Source of the DNA: Brumimicrobium aurantiacum
GTDB lineage: Bacteria; Bacteroidota; Bacteroidia; Flavobacteriales_D; Crocinitomicaceae
Direction: 5' to 3'
DNA: 64,000 nt
Assembly: GCF_003402975.1 (NCBI RefSeq)
Contig: NZ_QURB01000005.1
Span: forward strand, 1 to 64,000
Positions within the stretch are counted from its first letter, which is position 1. Every line of letters starts with the position of its first letter. Below are positions 1 to 7,692 of the stretch, piece after piece. The notes below the pieces were generated by a model. That model was not told the DNA's origin. It saw only the letters and a list, made by a program, of their open reading frames with translations, and did no database searches. The position numbers were made by a program, and so were the translations under genes.

Positions 1-190
1 TCTTTTGTCTTTGAAAAACAACTCCCAATTCTCCTTTTACAGAATTGTAAGTATTGCCATTTTCTGCAGAATATAATAAAGGTCCATAAAGGCTAAATGA
101 GGTTTTCACAACTAAACCCATATTTCTATCTTCCTGCGAATTAGCAAATCCAGTTATCAAAAATATTATTATAAATATTAATACTCTCAT
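1..190 (-). CDS. Exported protein, probable outer-membrane barrel (partial, runs off left edge)
   Basis: Only the first 63 codons are in the window. The translation opens with a clear Sec signal peptide (MRVLIFIIIFLITGFANSQ), followed by short alternating segments (GLVVKTSFSLYGPLLY, GELGVVF) that look like early beta-barrel strands. Its ATG overlaps the TGA of the upstream remnant gene in an ATGA arrangement, the same junction that links the hydrolase and barrel genes at 1234-1237. I infer it is the barrel partner of the left copy of a duplicated two-gene unit. Family assignment is tentative because the barrel itself is outside the window. Confidence 0.7.
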   Translation of the reverse strand, partial: MRVLIFIIIFLITGFANSQEDRNMGLVVKTSFSLYGPLLYSAENGNTYNSVKGELGVVFQRQK

Positions 191-468
191 AGCTTAATCA
201 GTTTAAAGGATCTATTTTGATTGATAAAAGTGAGGATGTACATGCCGCTTGAAAAGTTCGCAGTGTTCACTCTTGATTGTCCCTTCTCAATTTCATAGTT
301 ACCTATAACTTTTCCTTTTGCAGACTTTAAAACCATTTGGTCTTTTTGAGGACTTCGGATAGAGATATGATTTTGGAATGGGTTAGTAGAAAATTCTGCA
401 ACACCTGTGAAACCAAGGGTCATTTTCCTCTCATAAGCCATTTTTATATTTGGATTCTCGGGTTTCAT
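187..468 (-). pseudogene. Remnant of a T9SS-exported hydrolase: short motif fused to a sorting domain
   Basis: This 93-codon frame joins two pieces that lie far apart in the 703-residue hydrolase at 1234-3345. Residues about 17-24 (MTLGFTGVA) match that protein's DEMTLGFTGVAGFHLW segment, and everything after residue 28 (NPFQNHI..., ending SFKLIKL) matches its T9SS sorting domain (NPFEDYF..., ending TFKIVKR). Roughly 200 residues that separate them in the intact paralogue are missing. There is no signal peptide, so the product could not be exported. I read it as the collapsed hydrolase of a second hydrolase-barrel unit; its stop still overlaps the next ATG, so it may matter only for translational coupling. 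Confidence 0.65.
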
Positions 469-487
469 ATTTTCAATTTACGGAAAA

Positions 488-1237
488 TTATTGGGGTTTG
501 GGTTTGTTTTTAAAAGAGAAGGAGTAAGCTAAGCCTAATTGTACATCGAGCATGTGGAAATAATGAGTTTCTGAGGGAACCTTTTTTAACTTTTCATAAA
601 TATCCTCATCTTCTTTCCATTCGGCATACTTTGTTTTCATTATTCTTAAACCGTATCCTACACCAAGATTGACATTAAAATTTTTATTAATCTTAAAAGT
701 GTAACCACCAGTTACACTGCTGATAAATGGCGTAGAAATATAGAAGTAAGACCAATACTCTGTTTTAGGTGATGGATATCCATTAAGAAGAAGGGGATAA
801 TCCCTAAAACCATAAGAGTCATTTAAATAGGCAGACCTTGAGTTTGTTGAAACTTCACTAGAGATAAGAAATGAAATATAAGGTGAGAATCGTGTGTTTC
901 TATTGAAAATTATAGCCCCTCCTCCTCCTAAGAAGTGACTCCTATATTTAAAAAACTTTTTGTTAAGTATGCTACCAAAGAAATCACTAGGAATAAAATT
1001 ACCTGATAGTTGATAATTTACGAAAAAGTTAATTTTGCTTTTCTTAGTAGACAATTCCATACCTAAACTTGTATTAATACCTAGAAAGGACTGTTCAATG
1101 TAAGTTGTATTAAAGGATTTATGAAAAACATAAAATGAATTGGTGTTTGAAATGGAAACAACCGGTTTTAACTCAACTTGTGTCAAAACATGTAAAGAAG
1201 AAATAAAGCAAAATAAAATTAAAGTTTCTCTAATCAT
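488..1237 (-). CDS. Putative outer-membrane beta-barrel protein
   Basis: The protein has 249 residues, with an N-terminal signal (MIRETLILFCFISSLHVLTQ) followed by repeated amphipathic strands such as INTSLGMELS, INFFVNYQLSG, NVNLGVGYGLRIM and VQLGLAYSFSF. That pattern, with aromatic-rich turns, fits a small 8-10 stranded barrel; I do not recognise a named family. Its ATG overlaps the hydrolase stop codon by four bases (ATGA at 1234-1237), so the two are almost certainly co-translated. It may anchor or assist the surface hydrolase. The left-edge partial gene appears to be the equivalent partner in the duplicated unit. Confidence 0.7.
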   Translation of the reverse strand: MIRETLILFCFISSLHVLTQVELKPVVSISNTNSFYVFHKSFNTTYIEQSFLGINTSLGMELSTKKSKINFFVNYQLSGNFIPSDFFGSILNKKFFKYRSHFLGGGGAIIFNRNTRFSPYISFLISSEVSTNSRSAYLNDSYGFRDYPLLLNGYPSPKTEYWSYFYISTPFISSVTGGYTFKINKNFNVNLGVGYGLRIMKTKYAEWKEDEDIYEKLKKVPSETHYFHMLDVQLGLAYSFSFKNKPKPQ

Positions 1238-3345
1238 CGTTTTACAATTTTAAAAGTTTCACCTTGTCCAACGAAACGAACAAAATATATCCCACTCGTT
1301 AATGCTTCAGTTTGTAAACGATTTTGGCCACTTGAAATCCTTTCCTTTAGAATAATTCTTCCAGTAGGATCCTTAATTATCATCTCATCATCAACTGGAC
1401 TTTCTACAATAAAGTAATCTTCAAAAGGGTTAGGGTAAACTTTTAGTGAAGGCGCTTGAGTCAAGGTATCATGGTCAATAGCTAAAAACTCCTTTAAAAA
1501 TACATCTGTTGAATCTTCTGTGATATCGTTGTTTTGCATCATGCCGTTATAATCTTCACTTTTGGCTACAAACCAAATTACAGGTCTGTTTTGCCAATGT
1601 TCTTCAACATAGAGTTCGGGGTAGCGGAGTTTAAGCTTACCTCCAATTGAGCTTAATTTGTTATCTGTAGAGATATATTGGATTGTACCATTTATATCTC
1701 CATAAAAATCAACATCATAAGTTTTTAAAGTTAAAACGTCATCAACTTTTAACACTTCTAAATTTTTAATGTCGTCCCATTGAAAATTATATAATGAATT
1801 TACTGGGTTATTTCCTGGGTTATTCCAACCAACATTATCACATATTCCTCCAGAACTTTGTGTATAAACATTGTAAGTTCTGTTTTTTATGTAACCTACA
1901 ATTATTTCTTGGTTACTTGAAACATACGATTGCATCTCGACTGCCTCAACATCATCATAATCATTTTCTTTTAATTTTCCTTTCCCCATCCCATGCTTCC
2001 AATCGCCCCAGCCATCACTCAAGGTATTAATCACATCATCACCATTCATGTGGTTTTGGGCTCTAAAAGTGTTCTTCCAAAGTTCAATATAATTTGCAGT
2101 ATGTTCCGCTCTACCATTCCATAAGTGAAACCCAGCAACTCCGGTGAAACCGAGGGTCATTTCATCTACAGAACGTAAATCATAATTTGAACAAGAGCTA
2201 TAACTATCACGTATACCACCTTCTGGAATAATTACAGGAACAGGGTGTAAGTCATTAATAGCTCTTTCAATATTTATGTCTTTTACGAATTTATACATAG
2301 AAGAATTACTAGAAACAATTAACTCATTTGGTTTCACATAGTAAGGATTAAACCCTATAATATCAATACTACCCAAAGCTATACTTTGTTTATCAAAAAC
2401 GTTAGCTGTTGCCCCCATATCTATACCTACTAATTGACGATTCCATGAAAGTGAATCTTTAATATATCTTGAGATAACATCATGATAATTAGAAACCGCA
2501 TTCCTTACAATATTATGTTCAGGATGATTTTGATCTCCAAACGGTGAGCCTCCAACTGGATGGGAGTTTAAATGAAAAGGTTCACTTAATAGCTCCCATT
2601 CATAAATTTGAGTTGAATAACCATAACGTGATAATATATAACGCGTACGTTGTTTATGGTAATTTAAGTCTTCCTGGTTTGTAAACATTTCATGTGGTTT
2701 TTTACCTCCGGGACCGGGATCATCATTGTAGCAATAGTATGGATAATTAGCATTTATATGAGTACCATTAGTGTCAAGGTGCTCCCAACACCAATCAGGG
2801 TAATAATTACGGTACATAAACTGCGATTGGTACATTAAATCATAAATCATTAGTCCATCATATTCTTCACATAAATCAATAAGCTTATCAATTTCTGAAG
2901 CGTAATGCAATCTGTTATAATAATTTCCTTTTTCTTCAAATTCAATTGAACTTGACCATGGCATCGCAACGAATCTAATAAATTTCGGTTTGTTAGGATC
3001 ACCATATTGATTACCTAAACTGAAGTAACTCTCTACTTCGTCAAGGTAATCATTCCACACTGTAATATCAGTACAATTTTCGGTATTTGGAGTTATACTA
3101 GAAAAATTACCACCACACTCTTGCCCCGTGTCTCCACCTGGAGAAGGAAAATTCTGCCCAACAGGGAAAATCATACGACCATCCCTAGTTAAATTTCTTT
3201 TGTTTGAATGTACTTGAACATATCCAGGATCACCGCTCTCTATTACATTAAAGTTAAATGTATTTGAACGGTGAACCATTTGACCATTTACTTTTATTTT
3301 GATAAACTCGCCTGTGTGTGTGTGTGTGTGTGTGTGTGTGAACAC
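1234..3345 (-). CDS. T9SS-exported glycoside-hydrolase-like protein with microsatellite 5' end
   Basis: The frame is 703 codons from a GTG. An N-terminal stretch with GYVQVHSN and FPVGQNFPSPGG resembles the junction between a DUF5060-type domain and a catalytic TIM barrel of bacterial surface glycosidases. Then come KFIRFVAMPW, a region like a GH barrel strand with an acidic end (YEWELLSEPFHL) and NPYYVKP. The last 75 or so residues are a T9SS sorting domain (YPNPFEDYF ... TFKIVKR). Substrate is unknown. No signal peptide is present in this frame: codons 2-11 come from a CA repeat. The only upstream ATGs (3368 and 3353) are out of frame with the body. The gene is either phase-OFF in this isolate or has lost its 5' end; the body is intact and uninterrupted. 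Confidence 0.7.
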   Translation of the reverse strand: MFTHTHTHTHTGEFIKIKVNGQMVHRSNTFNFNVIESGDPGYVQVHSNKRNLTRDGRMIFPVGQNFPSPGGDTGQECGGNFSSITPNTENCTDITVWNDYLDEVESYFSLGNQYGDPNKPKFIRFVAMPWSSSIEFEEKGNYYNRLHYASEIDKLIDLCEEYDGLMIYDLMYQSQFMYRNYYPDWCWEHLDTNGTHINANYPYYCYNDDPGPGGKKPHEMFTNQEDLNYHKQRTRYILSRYGYSTQIYEWELLSEPFHLNSHPVGGSPFGDQNHPEHNIVRNAVSNYHDVISRYIKDSLSWNRQLVGIDMGATANVFDKQSIALGSIDIIGFNPYYVKPNELIVSSNSSMYKFVKDINIERAINDLHPVPVIIPEGGIRDSYSSCSNYDLRSVDEMTLGFTGVAGFHLWNGRAEHTANYIELWKNTFRAQNHMNGDDVINTLSDGWGDWKHGMGKGKLKENDYDDVEAVEMQSYVSSNQEIIVGYIKNRTYNVYTQSSGGICDNVGWNNPGNNPVNSLYNFQWDDIKNLEVLKVDDVLTLKTYDVDFYGDINGTIQYISTDNKLSSIGGKLKLRYPELYVEEHWQNRPVIWFVAKSEDYNGMMQNNDITEDSTDVFLKEFLAIDHDTLTQAPSLKVYPNPFEDYFIVESPVDDEMIIKDPTGRIILKERISSGQNRLQTEALTSGIYFVRFVGQGETFKIVKR
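3313..3340. repeat. Dinucleotide microsatellite, (TG)14 on plus strand, (CA)14 in the gene
   Basis: Fourteen uninterrupted TG units lie in the 5' coding region of the leftward hydrolase gene. From ATG 3368 or 3353 the reading passes through the tract and stops at 3294-3296, 24 codons after the first ATG. The distance from the ATGs to the body codon at 3312 leaves a remainder of 2, so loss of one unit or gain of two would join them to the 700-codon body. Such tracts change length by slipped-strand mispairing. Confidence 0.95.
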
Positions 3346-3546
3346 AAATTCATTAGGGTGTTTTTCATAATAGTAGTATTATATAAATCACATCTAAGCT
3401 AAGAACAATTTATTGATTTTCAAATATTTTCTTATTTTTTTTATTAGCTATATGCTGTTGACGTAGGCATATTGCATATAGTTTAATGCTTATGGCCTAA
3501 AGTCAAATCCAAAAACTTTTAGTAATTTCGAATTACAATTTAGGTC

Positions 3547-4113
3547 ATGACAAAAACGCTTCACATAAAAAATATGGTTTGTCCACGGTGTATTGCCGCA
3601 GTGGAAAAGGTGATGCTTCAATTGGAAATACCTGTGGAGAAAGTTGAGTTAGGTCAAGTTTATCTCAAACACGTTTTAAATGACGATCAACTGAAACAAC
3701 TAATGACAGCACTTCAAACTTTAGGTTTTGAATTACTTTCTTCTAAAAATGCACAACTGATTTCAGAAATCAAGACGCTAATTATTGAGCAAATTCACCA
3801 CAAAAAAGAACCATTAACCCAAAACTTCTCTGCATTTCTTAGTGAAGAGTTAGGATATGATTATTCTTATTTGAGTCGCTTATTTTCAAACATGGAAAAA
3901 ATAACCATTAATCGTTTTATTGTTGTTCAGAAAATTGAAAAGGTAAAAGAGCTACTTTCTTATGGTCAATTATCGTCAGCCGAAATCGCACATCAACTCA
4001 ATTACAATAGTGTTGCATACCTTTCTGGTATTTTCAAAAAGGAAACCGGTATGACCTTGACGGAATATAAGGAGTCTAATGATTTGAAGAGGAAAGGGAT
4101 TGGTGGTTGGTAA
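3547..4113 (+). CDS. AraC-family regulator with N-terminal heavy-metal (HMA-like) domain
   Basis: The protein has 188 residues in two parts. Residues 1-70 resemble a small HMA fold with a CxxC metal site (C12-P-R-C15, in MVCPRC). Residues about 80-185 are an AraC/XylS double helix-turn-helix (LGYDYSYLSRLFS ... SSAEIAHQLNYNSVAYLSGIFKKETGMTLTEYK). It has no AraC sugar-binding domain. It sits just upstream of copA on the same strand, as such regulators do in other Bacteroidota. I infer that it senses copper directly through the cysteine pair and controls copA. Its stop codon lies inside a long palindrome that may serve as terminator or operator. Confidence 0.9.
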   Translation: MTKTLHIKNMVCPRCIAAVEKVMLQLEIPVEKVELGQVYLKHVLNDDQLKQLMTALQTLGFELLSSKNAQLISEIKTLIIEQIHHKKEPLTQNFSAFLSEELGYDYSYLSRLFSNMEKITINRFIVVQKIEKVKELLSYGQLSSAEIAHQLNYNSVAYLSGIFKKETGMTLTEYKESNDLKRKGIGGW

Positions 4114-4168
4114 GGGTGATTTGCAAATCACCCTTACCAAATCACCCATACAAAATCACCCTTACCAA
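4107..4168. repeat. 34-bp perfect palindrome plus iterated AAATCACCC(T/A)TAC(C)AA motif
   Basis: Bases 4107-4140 form a perfect palindrome centred between 4123 and 4124, including the stop codon of the AraC gene. Its right arm is followed by two more copies of the arm: AAATCACCCATACAA at 4139-4153 and AAATCACCCTTACCAA at 4153-4168. The arrangement could be a transcription terminator, since the RNA would form a 15-17 bp stem, or a multi-site operator for the metal regulator ahead of copA at 4252. No long U-run follows the stem, which favours something other than a simple terminator. Confidence 0.8.
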
Positions 4169-4251
4169 AAAATCATATCCTTTTCGCAGAAAAGTGTAAC
4201 ACATTTTATAAATACATCCTTGATATTTGTAACTCATAAATACAAACAAAA

Positions 4252-6477
4252 ATGAGCACACAAACAATAGAAAAATCTACTTTTCCAGTTACTGGAATGT
4301 CATGTGCAGGTTGTGCCTCGAGTGTAGAGAATATTCTAAAAAAAACCGATGGTGTTTCAAATGCTGAAGTCAATTTTGCATCAAATACTGTTTTGGTAAG
4401 CTATGATACACAAATTGTAAGTCAAGAACAACTGCAATCGAACTTGCAAGGCGCTGGATATGACATCATCATCAATTCAGAAAATGCCGAGGAGGAACAA
4501 ACAGCTTTACAAGACAAAGAATATAAGGAAGTTAAGAAAAGAACACTTTGGGCAGGAATATTGACTTTACCTGTTTTTATTTTGGGAATGTTTTTTATGC
4601 AATGGGAACCTGGAAAGTACATCTCGCTTATATTCACCATTCCTGTATTGTTTATTTTTGGACGTAGTTTTTTCATCAACACATGGAAACAGGCCAAAAA
4701 CAAAAGCGTAAACATGGACACATTAGTCGCTCTGAGTACAGGAATTGCTTTTACCTTTAGTGTTTTCAGTACTTTTTTCCCTTCTTTTTTTGAAAGTAGA
4801 GGAATTGAAGCCCATGTTTATTATGAAGCTGCCACTGTAATTGTGACTTTTATTCTATTGGGAAAAGTTTTTGAAGAAAAAGCAAAATCGAATACCTCAA
4901 CAGCTTTGAAAAAGCTAATGGGATTACAGCCAAAAACTTTGCGTGCAATCATAAATGGTGAAGAACAAGAAATTCCAATTGATGCAGTTGAAAAAGGAAA
5001 TACAATTATCATACGTCCAGGTGAAAGAGTTCCAGTAGATGGCACAGTAATCAAAGGAAATTCTTTTGTAGATGAAAGCATGATTACTGGTGAGCCTACA
5101 GCTGTTGAAAAAACAAAAGGAGAAAAAGTTTTCGCTGGAACAGTAAATCAAAAAGGAAGCTTTCAATTTAGGGCCGAAAAAGTGGGGAAAGACACTTTTC
5201 TTTCACAAATTATTACGCGTGTTCAAGAAGCGCAAGGAAGTAAAGCTCCAGTGCAAAAGTTGGTCGATAAAATCGCGAGTATATTCGTTCCAACGGTAAT
5301 TGGAATTGCAGTTTTAACTTTTATCATTTGGATGATTGTTGGTGGAGAATTGGCTTTTTCCCATGGATTAACCACTGCCATTGCGGTATTGATTGTTGCT
5401 TGTCCATGTGCTTTGGGTTTAGCCACACCAACTGCCATTATGGTTGGTATTGGTAAAGGAGCGGAAAACAACATTCTCATAAAGGATGCCGAAAGCTTAG
5501 AATTGGGACATAAAGTAGATGCGATTATTCTCGACAAAACAGGAACGATCACCAAAGGCAAACCCAATCTGACAGACGAAAAATGGTTAATCAAGGAAAA
5601 CAAGGAAGTTTTGCGTTCTAAACTATTGGCATTGGAAGCTGATTCAGAACATCCTTTGGCTGATGCAGTGATACGAAAATTAAAAGAAGATGGGATGACG
5701 CCTTCTCCAATGAAAGATTTTAAGAGTATTACAGGACAAGGAGTTCAGGCTGTAGATGAAGAAGGAAAAGCTTATTTCATTGGAAATAGGGCTTTAGTTA
5801 AAGCACAAGGAATTACAATTGACGAACAACTTAATGAAACAATACAAACTTGGCAAAACGAAGCTAAAACGGTAGTTTTCTTTACAGATGAACAACAATT
5901 GATTGCCATTTTAGGAATTGCAGATGAAATTAAAACGAATTCTGTTCAAGCAATTAAAGACTTGAAAGATTTAGGTGTTGCAGTTTACATGTTAACAGGA
6001 GATAATCAAAAAACTGCAGCAGCTGTGGCAAAACAAGTTGGAATTACAGATTTCAAAGGGGATGTTATGCCTTCTGACAAGTCAGATTTCGTAAAAAAAT
6101 TGCAAAAAGAAGGTCGTATTGTAGCCATGGTTGGAGATGGAATAAACGATTCTGAAGCATTGGCTCAAGCAGATGTAAGTATCGCAATGGGACATGGTTC
6201 TGACATTGCGATGGATGTGGCCAAAATCACTTTAACCACTTCAGATTTAGCAACAATTCCAAAAGCCTTAAAACTGTCATCAAAAACGGTAAAAGGAATA
6301 CGTCAGAACTTATTCTGGGCCTTCTTTTATAATGTAATCAGTATTCCAATTGCAGCTGGAGTGCTCTATTCAGTAAATGGATTTTTACTCGACCCTATGA
6401 TTGCTGGAGCAGCGATGGCCTTTAGTTCGGTTTCTGTGGTATTGAATAGTTTGAGGTTGAAACAAGTGAAATTATAA
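4252..6477 (+). CDS. copA: Copper-exporting P1B-type ATPase
   Basis: This 741-residue inner-membrane pump should export Cu(I) with ATP hydrolysis. One N-terminal HMA domain carries GMSCAGC (C18, C21). The actuator motif is TGEP; the transmembrane metal site is CPC at residues 384-386 (VACPCALGLATPTA), diagnostic of Cu/Ag pumps; the phosphorylated aspartate is D428 in DKTGT. The nucleotide-binding HP motif is HPLADA, and the hinge is GDGINDSEALAQADVS. Eight hydrophobic segments fit the family, and length is normal. It follows the HMA-AraC regulator after 138 bases containing the iterated motif, and precedes a small HMA protein, forming a copper resistance cluster. Confidence 0.97.
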   Translation: MSTQTIEKSTFPVTGMSCAGCASSVENILKKTDGVSNAEVNFASNTVLVSYDTQIVSQEQLQSNLQGAGYDIIINSENAEEEQTALQDKEYKEVKKRTLWAGILTLPVFILGMFFMQWEPGKYISLIFTIPVLFIFGRSFFINTWKQAKNKSVNMDTLVALSTGIAFTFSVFSTFFPSFFESRGIEAHVYYEAATVIVTFILLGKVFEEKAKSNTSTALKKLMGLQPKTLRAIINGEEQEIPIDAVEKGNTIIIRPGERVPVDGTVIKGNSFVDESMITGEPTAVEKTKGEKVFAGTVNQKGSFQFRAEKVGKDTFLSQIITRVQEAQGSKAPVQKLVDKIASIFVPTVIGIAVLTFIIWMIVGGELAFSHGLTTAIAVLIVACPCALGLATPTAIMVGIGKGAENNILIKDAESLELGHKVDAIILDKTGTITKGKPNLTDEKWLIKENKEVLRSKLLALEADSEHPLADAVIRKLKEDGMTPSPMKDFKSITGQGVQAVDEEGKAYFIGNRALVKAQGITIDEQLNETIQTWQNEAKTVVFFTDEQQLIAILGIADEIKTNSVQAIKDLKDLGVAVYMLTGDNQKTAAAVAKQVGITDFKGDVMPSDKSDFVKKLQKEGRIVAMVGDGINDSEALAQADVSIAMGHGSDIAMDVAKITLTTSDLATIPKALKLSSKTVKGIRQNLFWAFFYNVISIPIAAGVLYSVNGFLLDPMIAGAAMAFSSVSVVLNSLRLKQVKL

Positions 6478-6503
6478 TTTGAAATTTTTAAAAAATAAAA
6501 AAC

Positions 6504-6716
6504 ATGAAAACATTAAAATTTAAAACGACATTAAAATGTGGAGGTTGTGAAGAAAAAGTCACACCCGGAATAAACAATATCGAAGCCATAAAAGAATGGG
6601 ATATCGATTTTGGAAGTGATGATAAAATACTTACGATTAATGCTTCAATTGATGTTTCTAAAGAAGTGATCAATGCCGTTGAAAAAGTCGGATTTGAAAT
6701 AGAACAAATCGATTAA
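6504..6716 (+). CDS. Small HMA-domain metal chaperone (CopZ-like)
   Basis: This 70-residue protein is a single heavy-metal-associated domain with the metal site C12-G-G-C15 (KCGGCEEKV) and a typical betaalphabetabetaalphabeta length. It begins 26 bases after the copA stop, so it is probably co-transcribed and passes Cu(I) to the CopA N-terminal domain. The first cysteine lacks the usual preceding GM; the sequence is LKCGGC, which is common in Bacteroidota HMA peptides. Metal specificity is inferred from the neighbour only. Confidence 0.88.
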   Translation: MKTLKFKTTLKCGGCEEKVTPGINNIEAIKEWDIDFGSDDKILTINASIDVSKEVINAVEKVGFEIEQID

Positions 6717-6738
6717 CCAAAAGAGTAATATTTACGTG

Positions 6739-6772
6739 TTCGGCTGATGGTACTGATTTACATTCAGCCGAA
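6739..6772. terminator. Hairpin between convergent genes
   Basis: TTCGGCTGA at 6739-6747 pairs perfectly with TCAGCCGAA at 6764-6772 around a 16-base loop. It lies between the end of the HMA chaperone gene and the convergent barrel pseudogene, so it probably ends transcription from the copper operon. Only a short T run (CTTTT) follows. Confidence 0.55.
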
Positions 6773-6780
6773 TGCTTTTA

Positions 6781-7584
6781 CTATAAATTCTTAAACACAA
6801 ATCCAATATTAACTATCGGACCTTGGCCGATATTTCTGCCACTTAAGACATAGGCAGCACTTAGATAACTTCCAAACCGTTGTCCTAATGGTTTGTAAAA
6901 TGTACCCCCAACTTTATGATAACTTACCCCTAATTCACGGAATGAAGGCGGTGCTGGAGTTCCTTTGTAATCAAATCCACCACTGGTATACATGTTTTCA
7001 TACCAAAAATCAAAATAATATGTTGCCGTAGCTTTTCCAACTTTTAGACTTGCATTTGTTGCATTAGGTACAGGATCAAATTTATAATTATAAGCGAACT
7101 GAGCTGTTGCAAACCATGCTCCATTCTGATAATGCAATACTGGTCGAATGTCTAAGATTTTTGCTTGTTGACCAATTGCATCAACTCCACCCACTTGGTA
7201 ATCGGCAAGGTTTGAAGAATACCCACCGGCAAGGCTAAATGAAAGTACACCTTTTTCTAATCTCTTTTGAGCGATAAGATATTTCAAAAATAAACTTCCA
7301 TCTTAAATGGAACTTTCATTTCCTATCATTACATAGGGAATATTCAAGTAAATATCGAAACAATCGGTTATTCCTGAAGCTACTGTCAGACTCGAATAAT
7401 AAATTTCTCTAGAAAGAGATATTTTATCAGTTCCTGCAAAGTAATGCGAAGCAAATTCTACCCCTCCACCGATGGCAAGTTCTATATTTCCTTTTCCCTT
7501 ATAAAAACCATCAACACGACCTTGTGCAAAGGAGAATTGAACATTAATTATTAAAAAGACAGCAACAAATAAAATGTATTTCAT
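6781..7584 (-). pseudogene. Outer-membrane barrel gene interrupted by a single in-frame stop
   Basis: Read leftward from ATG 7584, the frame gives a signal peptide (MKYILFVAVFLIINVQFSFAQ) and barrel strands to ...YVMIGNESSI, then a TAA at 7303-7305. The same frame continues without any shift as DGSLFLKYLIAQKRLEKGVLSFSLAGGY and ends at 6781 in INIGFVFKNL-like strand sequence (NIGFVFKNL). Together they make 267 codons, a normal barrel length, resembling the outer-membrane transporter-like MetA-pathway family. One base change explains the break. A sequencing error or stop-codon readthrough are the alternatives. It faces the copper operon, so an accessory role in metal efflux is conceivable but unproven. 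Confidence 0.75.
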
Positions 7585-7692
7585 AATCAGAGTTTAGAAT
7601 TGAATGATGAAAATTGGACTGTAATAATCCTAATTCAAGGAGCGGTCACAACAAAATCACCATTTGATATACATTCTAACACCGATTCCTCC

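Noticed and set aside
4422-5603. Several minus-strand frames under copA
   Set aside because: Antisense shadows of a strongly supported P-type ATPase gene.
6781-7287. Downstream half of the barrel as an independent gene
   Set aside because: Its first in-frame Met lacks a signal peptide and the same frame continues upstream through a single stop into the missing N-terminal half.
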